A stretch of 64,000 bases of DNA from Buxus sempervirens (taxonomy: Eukaryota; Streptophyta; Magnoliopsida; Buxales; Buxaceae), in contig OX387190.1 in NCBI GenBank assembly GCA_947561395.2, positions 30,560,858 to 30,624,857 on the forward strand, written 5' to 3'. Within the stretch, counting starts at the first letter, position 1. The number at the start of each line of letters is the position of its first letter. Both the position numbers and the translations under genes were made by a program. This document shows, piece by piece, positions 28,668 through 41,600 of this stretch. Below the pieces are notes generated by a model. The model ran no database searches. It had not been told where the DNA came from and worked only from the letters and a program-made list of their open reading frames with translations.

Positions 28668-29943
28668 TCAATTGTACCCTTTGTAATGGTTAAGTTTGCC
28701 CCAGACGGTCTCTTCGACTTCCTCCCATGACTTTGCAGTCCTCAGTTCCTTCCATAAACTGAAAATGGCCCCCAAGATATCATCCTCATGCAAAATACAG
28801 TAGCACCTGCAAGGAAATGAAACAATCAATCAATAGCAGTTTAATCAATTCTGCAATACTTGCATTAAAATCCCAAATATCAGAAGGACAGACATCATCT
28901 GTGCGACGGCAGATAGGAAAAGATAAAATATCTCTCTGTGTTGCTTCCACAACATGATCAATTACAGTTTATGCAAAAGAACCTCCATCTTGCTGCTACA
29001 AATTTATATGTTGCGTCATCCATCAAACGCAACCATGCCTAAGACACTATTTTGGGTATCATGCGGCTATATGTTATTTTACACACCATGGAAAAATTTA
29101 TTTTGATTTTCCCCCAAAATTATTAAACCATAATTCAAGAATGTGAGAAGTGTTACTACTAAAAAAAAAATACAAAAATCAAAGCATATTTCTTGTGAGA
29201 AAAAAATAATTTTAAAATATATTTATATTAATAAAAAAAATTTACTATATGCATTACATATAGAAAATGTTTTTACAAATTCAAACCTTATCCCGGCAAT
29301 TCCTCACTTATTCTCAAAGTGGGGAAAATTTTCATACTTTTCTACCATGCCATCGGCAAACCGGCGATACGCTGCTGCCATGGACTTTCTGATCTCAAAA
29401 AATGTTCCACCATGTCGGTGGCATATTGGCAACATATTACCAATATGCTGGCCGGATAAGGGGAGGGCATGCCCCTTGGCAGCGACATTACAGACCTTGA
29501 TGTGTTCAACATTTGCAGTTGATTAAAAAATACAGCTTTAAACAATTGAGAGACATCAAACTTCAACTTATCAAAAAGGAAAAAAAAAGTTTTTTTTTTT
29601 TGGGGTTAACTTACATTGCATGGTAAGAGAGCCTTCCAAACTTATCCCAATTCTCATCAGATTCAGAATTTGATGTTTTCCTTACCAAAGGAAGTTTGTA
29701 GCTTTCCAGAAAGTGTTCAAGGAGATGTGAATCTCCTCTAAAAACATCCAGATATATGGGAATCAAATCACATATACGATCACCTGCAAAATAAATGAGT
29801 TGAGAAGGCATAATGTTAGACATATTACAAATAGCAGACTTGCAAAGACATGTTTACTTCAAAGATAAAAATGTAAAAAGTGTAATCACACAAATTATTG
29901 TATACACAGAACACAAGTAGTTGCCTTGAAAACTTAATATACA

Positions 29944-29991
<48 letters not shown>

Positions 29992-32900
29992 GTAAGAATG
30001 TTAGAAGATAACATAATAATAAAATGTAATCTTGCTTATAGCCATGCTGTGTGTCATGCCATATGCACATGGCTTGCAAGTGTCAGGTCATGAGATGGTC
30101 TTGGAAAAGCCCAATAGTGAAGAAACAAGACTAGTGGACATTAATGCGAAACATTCTATAGGATAATAAATAATTTAGGCCTAGGAGGTGGAAATTACAG
30201 TAAGTCAGAGTTCATATTGGGAAGATGCAGGTGCAGAGGAGATCATGGTGTGAACCAGCTTAAGATAACAAATCTAAGCATGAGGTCATGAAAAATATCA
30301 GGAGTATTATAGGGCGATTTTGAAAAAACAATATTACTATACATGCAAGGCTGATGCTTCCTCCTAGAATGAGCTTAACATCCACTTCAAGGAGAGGTTG
30401 GTTTATGGTCTACCTGGTGAGGAACAGGCCAGGGAAACCTGGAAAAGTAGCAAACGGAGCTAGATGAGAACAAGGGCATACTCAGCCATCTCTAGATAGT
30501 TCACTGGAAATGCTTGGGTGTGGAGTTAACATGTTTAAGTGTTTGGTAGATAATGCACATTACCTAGGTGGAGATTTCAAACAAACTGCACCGAAATTTT
30601 TTTTTTGTAACTGTGGTGTTGATCATGTGTGGCAGCAGGCATGTGAGCCGTATGAGGGCCACATTTGGATTGATTGTGGCAAAGAGTGCCATAGTGCCCA
30701 TTGCAAGGTTTGAAGCAATGCTTCCCTATAGGTCGGTGCTTGGGAAGCAAGATTGGTGTTGACCTGTACATGGGAGGACCACTAATGCTAATAACCGGGT
30801 AACCAGCTTGTTCAAGGACCCCATGGAATGATAGTGCGCTTATTGGATGCTTCATTGACATAACCTAAGAAGTAGATAAGTATTGTCTAACGCAAGGGAA
30901 TAGCTTGAGTGGGATGAGTGTGCTTGGAATGCAGGACAGAAGGACAGGTTGTATCTGGTCCATGTATTATGTACATGGTTCTGGAGTCAAAAGTTGATCA
31001 ATTGGTGGTGCATTACAGTCACTATGCCCAAAATTACTTTGTCCATGGCAATCTGGAAGCAGTATTAATAAATATAACAAACAAACTCTTTCATGTGATT
31101 GAGGATCCAATAGCAGAAAGAAGAGGTCAAGTGAGTCCACCACAAGAGCTCCACAATGAGGTAGCAGATTTCCGTAAAATTTTTTTGGCTGGTCAAATAT
31201 GCTTCATACACCAGATAACATGTGATTGATATCTGATTGGATTTTTTGAAGTATAACAATATCCAACCAAATGTCTATATTCTTAAACCATGTTTGGTTT
31301 TAATCCGGATAAAGTTTATATATAAAATAATTAAAAAAAAAAGTGCATCACATGGTTCTGCACAGGGATTAACCTTTAGTGGCTAGGGTGACAAAATGTT
31401 GTTTGTGTTTTTCCAGGTAGGAAGAGCAGGAGAGAGGGATGGAGGGAGGGCGAGAGAGAGATGGAGAAAAAAAAAAGGGTTTGGTGTTGGGGGGGGGGGG
31501 GGGGGGGTGGATGATGGTGTGGTGAGGGAAGCTCTGACATTAAAGTTTGGTTGGGAAGAGAAACTAAGCAACCAACATGGGATTTGTGGGATTAAAGCAC
31601 AAGATCCGCAATGTGTTTTAATCCCACATTGGTTGGGAAGAGAAACTATTCTCAAATGAGCTCTTATCTAAGCAGTAACCAAAGCCACCTGAAATTGAAT
31701 AAAAACTCATTATGCCTTTTAATTTATTAAATTTAAAATGTAAACTAAGGGAAGATAATTGCTTCACATCCTTATATCCTCGTGCCAGTATTTTTCTAAA
31801 TTAAATTTACCTTAACCATAGCATATCAATGTTATTTGGAGCTTCACTTACCTCAACCTTCTTGACAACAAATAGCAAAACAAATTTAATTTAACACATC
31901 AATGTAGCATGATTTAAAAAATAAATAAGAAAAGTATTTTAAGAAATTACCTATTGAAAGATCACTGAAGTCAATAATGTGGCTAGGATGCCATTTAATA
32001 CATTCCCCATGGAGGCTATGGCCATTAGTAGAACCATTGACTAACGAGTTAACATCTTTCCTTTTTTCATCCAGGCACAAACATGGTTCCAAGAAAATAT
32101 TGTCCTCCATAATATCTGAGTGAATCCAGGCAGAAAATTTACAAGACTTGTATATGCCATTGTCATCCTAAAACACACACGAAAATCATGTATCATAAAT
32201 AATGAAGATGAAATGGAATATAAGATCTAACTGGGAAAAAAGAGTGATTATGGAGGAACCTTGAAAATATTGAGCAATGCAGCCAACTCATCTGGGATGT
32301 ACTCTTCAACCTTTTCTATCAGCAAGTCAGGGATTGGATGTCCCCTACAAAGTGCAACCGAGGAATGGTCACCACAATGGTCACCACAATGTTCTGAGCA
32401 TCTAAAAGAACTACAGTTATTGGATAACTACAATCAATCAACCACTTCATCGTAAAAAAAGAAAAAAAAATCAATCAGTTCATTGTGTATATGGAGATAC
32501 ACATAACAATAAACAACAGTAAGACATTACTTAAATTTGCCATTTGAAAATTCTGTTGCTGGAATTGTATATATCCATGAAATGCTTCTCAACAATCAAT
32601 CTTTAGACATCAATAATGACGAAAACGTACCAGTTTTTCAATCGAGTTGTGATTTCCTTCTTTCTCCTGTTCATATCCTCAATAAAATGTTTCCATTCCA
32701 AGGGAATAATGTATCTATTGCTAGCAGTTTCCATCGAAGCATTCACTGAAGGTAACTCCACCTTCTGCTCAATATCTAAACGTATAATATCAGGCAAAGA
32801 TGGCAGGGGCAAAAGATGAAGGTTACGGAGCTGATCACCCAAAAAGGAAGCTAAATCCAAAACATTTTCACACAACAACGAATCTCTTCTGCAAACAAAA

Positions 32901-35900
32901 CAACAACAACATCAAGGCCCAATATGGAACTGTACCTACATGACATCTAGAATGTAAGAAAATATCAAGCATTGTCCATTTTTTTTAAAATAAATCACGG
33001 TCCATTAAGATTAGGGTAAAAAATAAATCAGAGACTAGATAACTTACAAATGAGCAAAAAGGTTCCCTTTGCATCGCTTAGTAATAATGAATGGCCATAT
33101 CATCCTGTGTCCAGAGTAACTGGCTGATTCATTTATAATTCCAGCTTCTCTATTAGCAAAAAGACTCTTGCTCCATACACCAAAGGGGAAACCATCTGTA
33201 GTGAAATTATTTGATCTCAGATTGCACTTGGCAATCAAATGTGGCACGCTTTTGCCATCCCAAGGCACAATTGTATAGGAACCATTCTCATGGGACAGAA
33301 TCCCGCTTGCCAAAACATCAGGTATGTGATCTTTCAGAGGGGAGTTAAATTTATGAAGATGACTGTAGAACTCAAGCTGCAAGCATGCTATGGAAGATTT
33401 AATATATGAAAATAGACCAATCCATGAAACCAGAATTAGGGTTTCAAAATGTACCTCAGTGCCCAATCCATGGACAGAAGGCATCAACCCTCCTTCTACA
33501 TAAATCTTAATAACATAGTCACCAATGAGATAGACCTGTAGAGAAAGATTATATCAGGTTTCCACGTACTTAAATATAAAAAATATGCTCTACTATTTAT
33601 CAATGAAAAATAAACACTGATTTTAAATATTTTAGAATACATCCCAAGAACATGCATCATTGGTAAGAGTACGTGGAAACACCAGCTATGTTAAATGGAT
33701 AATCAAGAACCCACTTACAGGATTGCTACCCGTGCCAACTGGAAGCGTCTCATCATCAAAGGGAGAAAGTAAGCCATGGCAAGTGCAAATTTCTGCTACA
33801 CGTGCTGACCATTTGTCCACATTTAGTGCTAGGCAAGCTCCCTAAGGCATATCAGAACATGAAATATTATATATTAGACATAAGAAAATGGTGAGAGAAA
33901 GCTGAAAATCAATATGGACCATGCCACGAAACAAACATCAGTGCAAGAACATATTTAACTCAACAATAATTAGATCATTGGGATGGATAACAAATTCCAC
34001 TTTAGTATACATGAGAAGTTGCTGATAGAAGCATCAGGATGTCAAGGCAACATGAAGAAAAAAAAACCTAGCCTATCATATAATCCAAAAGATCCAATCT
34101 ACCGATTATTTGCTGAGATAATTGCCTTCTTCTGACTACTGAAAAACTTGACATGTAGATAGGATGATCAGATTGGGTTAATTCTTGGTGAATTAACAGT
34201 GAAAAGTGGTCCCAGTTTTTCATTTAAAAAATTGTTATTGGTCAATCAGCTTTATGGTCTTCTGCTCCACAGATTTCCTCTCTACATATATATCTGATAG
34301 GTGAATTTTCCACAGCTATACAATATAGAAATGAAACGACAATCGTTATATCAAAAGATTAAATATCCTTTTAAAACATATCTAACATTCCTCTTTATAT
34401 CATATTGTCATTGTTCACTATCAGAGAAACAAAAACTGGTGGGAAAACAAATACAAGGACGAAGAAGCACCCACAAAGAGAAAATACCTTCCATATTAAC
34501 TCTCTTATTTCTGGCTTTCCAATCCAAAGTTTTTGCAACCATTCTCGCAATTCTCTTTGCCCTATGCTATTGCTTGCGCTCCATAGAGCGTTGTAGTGGT
34601 CTCTTTCTTCATCTAAAAATGATGACAAGAGATCTATACTGTAACAAAAATCTTGATCCTGCAAAGTATAATCCTTTAAGGTACCCTCTGTTGAATTTTT
34701 GTTATTCCCTACACATGGGTCTTTCTCGGATGAAATTCTGGGCCTCTTCTTTTTCCTACTCATGTCCGAATAACTAGAATGACTTTTTTCAAGTGATATA
34801 TTACTTTTGTTGTCCAGAGAACTGCCTTTATCAACCGCAAGCAACCCAGCACGGCAAACTCCTTTGTGACAATGACCAGGAGCCATATCGAGGCATACAA
34901 ATTCAAAATTTTTGGAATTCACAAAGTTCTGAGTTACAGCAACAGTGGTTTCAAGGTTTAGCACACAATGCCACCACCCACTAGGCACAAATATCGTCTC
35001 ACCAGGAAATTGAGTGCACTCAATTGGCTTGTCTTCTTCTGCAAGAAGTGGGTATATATCTAGCCACCACTGTGAACATGCACACTATAAAACTTAGTGA
35101 CTGAGCAAATGCTATTTAAGATGAGATAAATTTATAAGGCTTCCACATATCAAATTTGCTTTGCATGTCTAGGTCAGCGTACCTGTAGAGATGATGGAGT
35201 CTCAACATTGACATCACCATCTTCCTCGTTTACATGTACTGTGACACCTAAAGGCACTCTTCCTGGTGGGTATAATGCCCATCTGGTTCAACATCATGGA
35301 GTCATAAAAATCAAATGTGAATAGATTTCAACTATAACAAGCAAAAGAAACAATAAGAATGGGCATTGAAAAGATTTCATGTTAGTGGTGGCTATTTATG
35401 TAAATGGATCTGGGAAAACAAATAGAATGAAATGAGTAAACTAGCATGCCTTGACACTCATAACATGGAAATAAAAATATTTCAAGACTGCATCCAATTT
35501 TTTCAATACAGACATCTATGACGGAATTTTCCAGGGAAATCAAAGAAGTTTCAACTAGTAAGGCATAAATGATATGTACGGACAGATTATTTTCAGGCAC
35601 TCAAGCATATAATTACCTTTTACGCCCACACAAAAGAGTATTCCAGGCACTGGTTAGAGCTGGATCAACATGCCAAGATGCACCAGATCTCTCTGGCCCA
35701 ATAATTAGCCATCTAAACGGTGGTCGCTGATCTCTTCCTAGGACATCAAAGTAGTCTTCCCTGAATAGATGAGGCACACTGTATTCTTTCAATAAATCCG
35801 GTGCAACTTCCCCAAACTGTAGGAATAGTATGTCATCAAGTCAATACTGTTACAAATTTAGAATTGCAGGAACGTTTCTGTAAGTATAAAATCACCTTGT

Positions 35901-38139
35901 CATCAAAAATGTAGAGAGGATCCTCATCATGCTGAAGTTTTATATATGTGATATAATCTTTGAATTTCATAGTGATTTTCCTAGAACTTCTTTGAGAAAT
36001 CTTGAAGGCAGTATCTCTATACTTCAGAAGTAGCTGTTCAGTTGTCCAGGTACTTCTTGCTGGCCAAGAATCAGCCAGATTGGTAAGTAAAACCTGCAGC
36101 AGGGTTCCCGAAATAATCCCACATGAAAAGATGTACCAACTATTTGGTACTATTGAAGTAGAAAGCAAGAAATTATTCCACTTTCAAGAACATTTACTGT
36201 ATAAAGTGAAGAGACACAGATTATTTAATATAAGATTTTTACATGAACCTAAAATAATAAGAACTTCACCGGTTTCTGTCCGTCATACTTGTGATGAAAC
36301 TCCTCGAAGGAGATGTTTGTCTTGTGCTCCAACTTTCCATTGTCCAAAGAGAATGCATCCAATGTGGTAAAACACCTGTACAATCTTCTATACAGGAATA
36401 AAGAGTTGAATCCTGCAGAAGGTACAAACACTTGAGTTTCTTATGATGATCAGAAAAATATTGACACAGAAATTTTCATTTTCATGGGGTTGTCCATTAT
36501 ACTATTGACAAAAGATATCATCTCTATTACATATTAAGAAAAATTGATTTGATTAGCAAAATATTGACACAGAAATTTTCATTTTCATGGGGTTGTCCAT
36601 TATACTATTGACAAAACATATCATATCTATTGCATATGAGAGAACATTTTGGATATTGAAAGTTGAAACACAGCCACCAGAAGGAAATTTCTTTTGAATA
36701 ATATTCTACAAGGATATCCAAAAAAATAAGAATATTACCATCAAAATGAAGCGGCTTTCCACAAAGTTCTACATATCCATTGGGCAGATTTAGTCTGCCA
36801 AGAAGAAAAAAAACAAACAATTTTGAGTTATGGTAGTAGAAAATTAAACAATTGGTCAGGATTGCAGAAAGTGGATCCTCAAAAAGAACATGAAAGAGAG
36901 TCTATTTCTTCCCCCCACCCCCAAAAGAAAAAAGGAACAAGAAAAACAACAAATACATTTTCTAAAAATCCCAACAGCGCAACTAGAACACAGATAAATT
37001 TTTTCTTTTTTCTTTTTTTTCAAAAAAAGACAGACCATCCATACCCGTGAAGTAATGTCTTCTTCCATGAGCCTTTGTACTCAAGCTGACCACTGGTATT
37101 GTGGAGGCACAGTCTCATCCAAAGAGGTTCCTCATTGCAAAAAATGTACATAACACTGCATGTTTTTAAGAAAGACATTTAATAAAAGGAAAATGGAAAA
37201 ATAAAAAAAAAATTACAAAAACAATAATCATATACTTAGCAAGATGAAATAATTATGGCATCTAAAATCTTTTATTACATATCAAAACAAGGGGTAAAAA
37301 ATAAGTATTGGGTAACCCCTTCATAAATTTCAACATATGATGCAATTAATACCATTGAGGGTTTGGATAACAAAATGATTTAGGAATCCTCTTAACATTT
37401 AATCATGAGAAGGTACAAAATTGTTCCAACAAGCAAGATTTTGGAGAAGGCTCAGAATTGAAACCCCCATGAAGACAGCAAACAATGTCTGAACAACTAT
37501 GGGCATTCTCTGCTCCCTTCTGTTAAATTATCCATGGTACTGAATTACCAGAATTTATGTAATGTCTGATGCTTTTGATATTACCTACTTATTCAAGTTC
37601 ATGCAAAAGTAGTCACATCATCCTTTATGTAGAATTTTAACCCTAATTTTAAATTTCTTAAAATTTAATTGTTATAAATACCTCCCAATCTAACAGTAGT
37701 ACAAAGTAAAACAGGATGATTTGCAAATAGAAATTCAAACCGATGCCAATTGCAACCGGACAACAGACCGGTACAACCCCATTATGTTTAAATAAGAGAT
37801 TTCGCCAATAAGACGGAAAAAAAAAGCGCAATTTAAACAACATTCAATATAAACATTAAGATTTTGAAAATAGCCAAATGGCAACTAAGATCATCTTCAA
37901 GCAAACATCCATATAGAATACTATAAATTAATGGGAGAATATTTGAAAATTCTAAAAGAAATTTGAAAGAAAAAAAGAGGTAAAAACACAAACCTGCTAA
38001 CACAAGCGAGACGAGCAACATCACGAGGACAGAGATATTCTAAGACGGCACAGATAAGTTCGTCAGGAAGAATTCGTAATTCTCCGAGCGCATCTGGTCT
38101 TCGATCTTTCACCTTTAACTCTGATCGAGAGTTTTCCAT
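28668..38139 (-). CDS. JMJ21: JMJ21-type F-box and JmjC domain protein with kinase-like C-terminal domain
   Basis: Sixteen exons on the minus strand: 38139-37994, 37155-37045, 36794-36739, 36412-36270, 36093-35896, 35816-35617, 35282-35183, 35069-34488, 33841-33719, 33535-33455, 33376-33048, 32888-32631, 32344-32260, 32167-31951, 29783-29615, 28806-28668. All join in frame, giving 978 residues. An N-terminal F-box ([20 protein letters not shown], about residues 22-60) suggests an SCF ubiquitin-ligase role. The JmjC domain has iron ligands in SWHVDP (His, Asp) and GWWHCVLN (His), so a 2-oxoglutarate oxygenase fold is likely intact. The C-terminal half is a kinase/aminoglycoside-phosphotransferase-like domain with [11 protein letters not shown] and [11 protein letters not shown]. 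The order matches Arabidopsis JMJ21 as I recall it. Intron 14 is about 2.2 kb and holds a CT microsatellite and a 19-base G run. Confidence 0.96.
29946..29988. repeat. (CT)n microsatellite
   Basis: About 21 CT units within intron 14 of the JMJ21-type gene; read as GA on its coding strand. Confidence 0.95.
31489..31507 (+). repeat. Run of 19 guanines
   Basis: An uninterrupted G tract follows a purine-rich stretch from about 31424. It lies in intron 14 of the minus-strand gene, so the transcript would carry C19. Confidence 0.95.
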
Positions 38140-38647
38140 GAATGCTTTGTGCGATAAAAGATTAAGATCGTGCAGCTTTCTCTTCTGGGTTTTGTTCTCT
38201 CGATTTCCAAAACAGAACGCGAGTAATTGCAACGAGCGCCCGTTAACTCAAACGTCAACCGTCGATGCCGAAGTGTTATATAGTTAATTGATTTACTTCT
38301 ACGCGTTTAAACCACGTATGAACAACGCGCCGCAACTTTCTCACGACGCGTGCAAAAAGAATCTTATCTTCTTTCGCTTATGTAAGTTAACATCGTGTAC
38401 ATACATCAAAGTCCGTTAATCATAAGCCGGTTGCCTCGAGAGGCGTGATCAAGCGAAAGAACGGTTTAGATTCAGGCTTTGGGGTCAACGTGAGAGGAAG
38501 TCAGTCAAAAAGAAAGAGTACTGCAACTTCCTTCTTCAATCAGCTTAGGAGTAAGGTATCTCGTACAACACTACAACGTCTGCAAGATTTTGTGTTTCGC
38601 GGTTTTGCCTGAGCTATCGATCTTGGGGTAGTGCCGTCGGTTGAAGG
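38140..38647. promoter_or_regulatory. Shared upstream region of the divergent JMJ21-type and RRM genes
   Basis: Start codons of the two genes lie 508 bases apart and point away from each other. No strong TATA box is seen for either. The stretch includes GC-rich words (ACGCGTTTAA, GACGCGTGC) between AT-rich flanks. Both 5' UTRs must fit here, so regulatory sequence is probably shared. Confidence 0.55.
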
Positions 38648-41600
38648 ATGCCGCCGAGAGCTGTAAGACGACCATCTACAGTAACTCCTCTGAAGAAAAG
38701 GCAAGTTCCGAGAGCCGTAGTCGAGACGAAAGACGAGGCCAAAGAACCTGAGCTAGATACAGCTAAAGAAGAACACATTGAAAGTTTGCTGCCTAATAAA
38801 GGTACAATTCTTTAGTCGTTGTCATTTCTACGAACAAGTAAAGCTTTGATTGCTTTGATTTTGAAGCTCAAGACAAATGAATTTTTGAATCTGAAATTAC
38901 AAGGATTCTTGTGAGAATTGTTCGGAAAGTAGACAACAGAAATTGATTGAAATTTTTCATCGTTCTTTGGTGAAATAAAACCCTAGAAGAAATCAGGGAA
39001 TAAATGTAAAGCCCTAAATGCCGTTTTAGATAGTTTTGCAAACCCTTTACTGTTTGCATTATTGTGTAGAGGAGAAGCCGGAGAAAGATTTGGCTCCAGG
39101 GGGCTACAATGAGGTGGAAAGATCGGAGCGTTTAGAACTCGAAGACAATGATCCTCATTCTGAGGCGGAGGACTATGCTGGGGCGAGTATAGGGATGGAA
39201 GAGCATGGGGAGGAGATGGTTGATGAGGACGAACGACATGAAGAGGAGAGAATATATGGAGATAGCGTGATGGAAGATGTTACTGAAGGGGAGGAGGAAG
39301 AGGGGGAGGAGGATGGTGGAGATGAACATAGAGAAGAGATGGATGGTTATGAAGAAGAACACCATGATGTAGTGAAGGAGAGACGGAAACGGAAGGAATT
39401 CGAGGTCTTTGTAGGAGGATTGGATCGAGATGCCTCTGAGGAGGATCTCAGGGAAGTTTTTAGCCAGGTTGGTGAAGTCACTGAAGTGAGACTTATGAAG
39501 AACCCGTTGACTCAGAAGAATAAGGGTTTTGCGTTTCTACGTTTTGCAACTGTTGAACAGGCCAGACGTGCTGTCAATGAACTTAAGCATCCATCGGTAT
39601 TGAACTTTTTTTCATCTGTTTTTGTTGAGTTTTATTTATAAGATGTCATATATGATGGTGGACTTTAATCTCAGGTTAATGGTAAGCAATGTGGGGTGGC
39701 TCCAAGTCAGGACAGTGACACTCTCTTTGTAGGCAATATTTGCAAGACATGGACGAAGGAAGCTGTAAGTGCGGCATTATTCTCCTGCAATTGAATCTTT
39801 AGTTCTGTTAGATAGGTCTTCATAATTTAACCTCTATGTTATCAGCTCAACTCCAGGTTCCGACTAACAATCTATGTTGTATAGATTGCTTTATGCTGTA
39901 TCACTTTTTGTACAGCTGAAGGAAAAGCTCGCTCAATATGGAGTTGAAAAGTTTGAGGACTTAACCTTGGTTGAGGATACTAAAAATGAGGGGATGAATA
40001 GAGGATTTGCATTTCTGGATTTCTCATCAAGGGCTGATGCATTGGATGCTTGCAAGTGCCTGCAAAGGAGAGATGTCATATTTGGTACAGATCGTACAGC
40101 AAAGGTTGCTTTTGCGGACACTTTCATCGAACCAGATGATGAGATCATGTCACAGGCATGTAGATCCTTTCTTGTGTTTTTGTTCTTTATGCAATTTAGT
40201 TCCTAAATAATTTTTTCGATTTGATACATATGCAAGTATGTATGTATAAATGCACACACACATATGTATCTATGTATTTGTGTGTGTATGTGTGGAGCCA
40301 TCAGTTTCAGACTGTGTGCACCCTTTAGCAGGCAGTGCACTTCGGTCCACGTGCCATGATATACTTGGTCCTTTTGGATTTCTTCAAGTTTGGCATATTT
40401 TTCCATAGTCGATCTATTTTAATTTTAGAATTATAACTGCCTATTAGGTTTCAGGCGTAGGCAATCACTCATGCTAGTTTGGTCTAAACTAGTGTCTCTT
40501 TAAGTGACCCAGATATGATCCAGGGAAGTCTTTAGACACCCCGGTCATCTTGCTAAAAGGTGGGTTCCGTTGGATTTCTTTGTTGGACTGATTTTATTAG
40601 ATCTTATTTTCATTTATTTGCTAATTATTTACAAAATTTTCTAAGGCTCAGATTAGTGTCTCTTTAAGTGTTTTTTCCTCTACTTTTGCAGGCCTATTGG
40701 TTTGGTTTAGGCCTTCTTTGACCTGTCTTAAGTGTTTTTTCCTCTACTTTTGGGTGAAATTGGCTGAATTTTTCAGTCTGAACCTATATTACATGGACCC
40801 TTTGCAAATCCCCCAAGTGCCCGTATCGTGTCGTACCCGTGTCGACATGACACGATAAGGGCACTGGTATGGATCTGGATCAGATCCTTCCCCAAAATTT
40901 TGAACACAGCACTGGAAAAAAAAAAGAAACAGGCTAGAGAGAACCATGCCAGAAAGAAAGAGGGGCCAAAGAAGAAAGAAAGGAAAGAGAGAGAGAGAGA
41001 GGGCGTGGAGGAGGGTGACGGTGAGGAGGAGATGCACAGTCGCCCTCCTCTGCTCTTTTGAAAAAAAAAAAAGAAAAAAAGAAAGAAAGAGAGAGAGTGG
41101 AGGAGGTGCGACAGTGAGGATGGGCCGAGAAAAGAGAGAAAGGGAGAGAGGGAGGGAGCACAAGGGAGAGAGAGTGTGAGAAGAGAAAGGAGGCGTACCT
41201 GTTTCTGTTGTCTCCGTCGATTTCGGGAGCTCTTTCTCTGTTGAAAAAGAGCACTATTAACAGAGAAGGGCTGTGACCATTATTTAATAAAAACGAAAAT
41301 TGTTTTTCAGTGATACTTTTTAAAATTAACTCAGATTTAGTCACCTAAGTCTTGGACCTTGGTAATTGAAAAATAGTGATACTTTTTAAAAATTAACTCA
41401 GATTCAGTCAACTAAGTCTTCCATGTTTCATAGAAGGTTATTATTGTCATTTAATCAAAATAAATAACAGAAGTTCACATATTTTAATATCTGGTTACAA
41501 ATGCAACAACAATAATGAATTTTTGTTATTATCTGTAGATCAGTGAGTATAATGAAATAGAAGTTTATGTTATATGGGGAGATGTTCTGTATGTGTTTGC

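Noticed and set aside
30510..31229. Nested gene in intron 14 of the JMJ21-type gene
   Set aside because: Frames are short, overlapping and on both strands, with no recognisable domain or splice structure.
39132..39365. Minus-strand open frame
   Set aside because: It is the reverse of the Glu/Asp-rich exon 2 of the RRM gene, where codon bias leaves the opposite strand open.
40789..41344. Long open frames on both strands
   Set aside because: They translate GA/CT low-complexity sequence inside an intron of the RRM gene.
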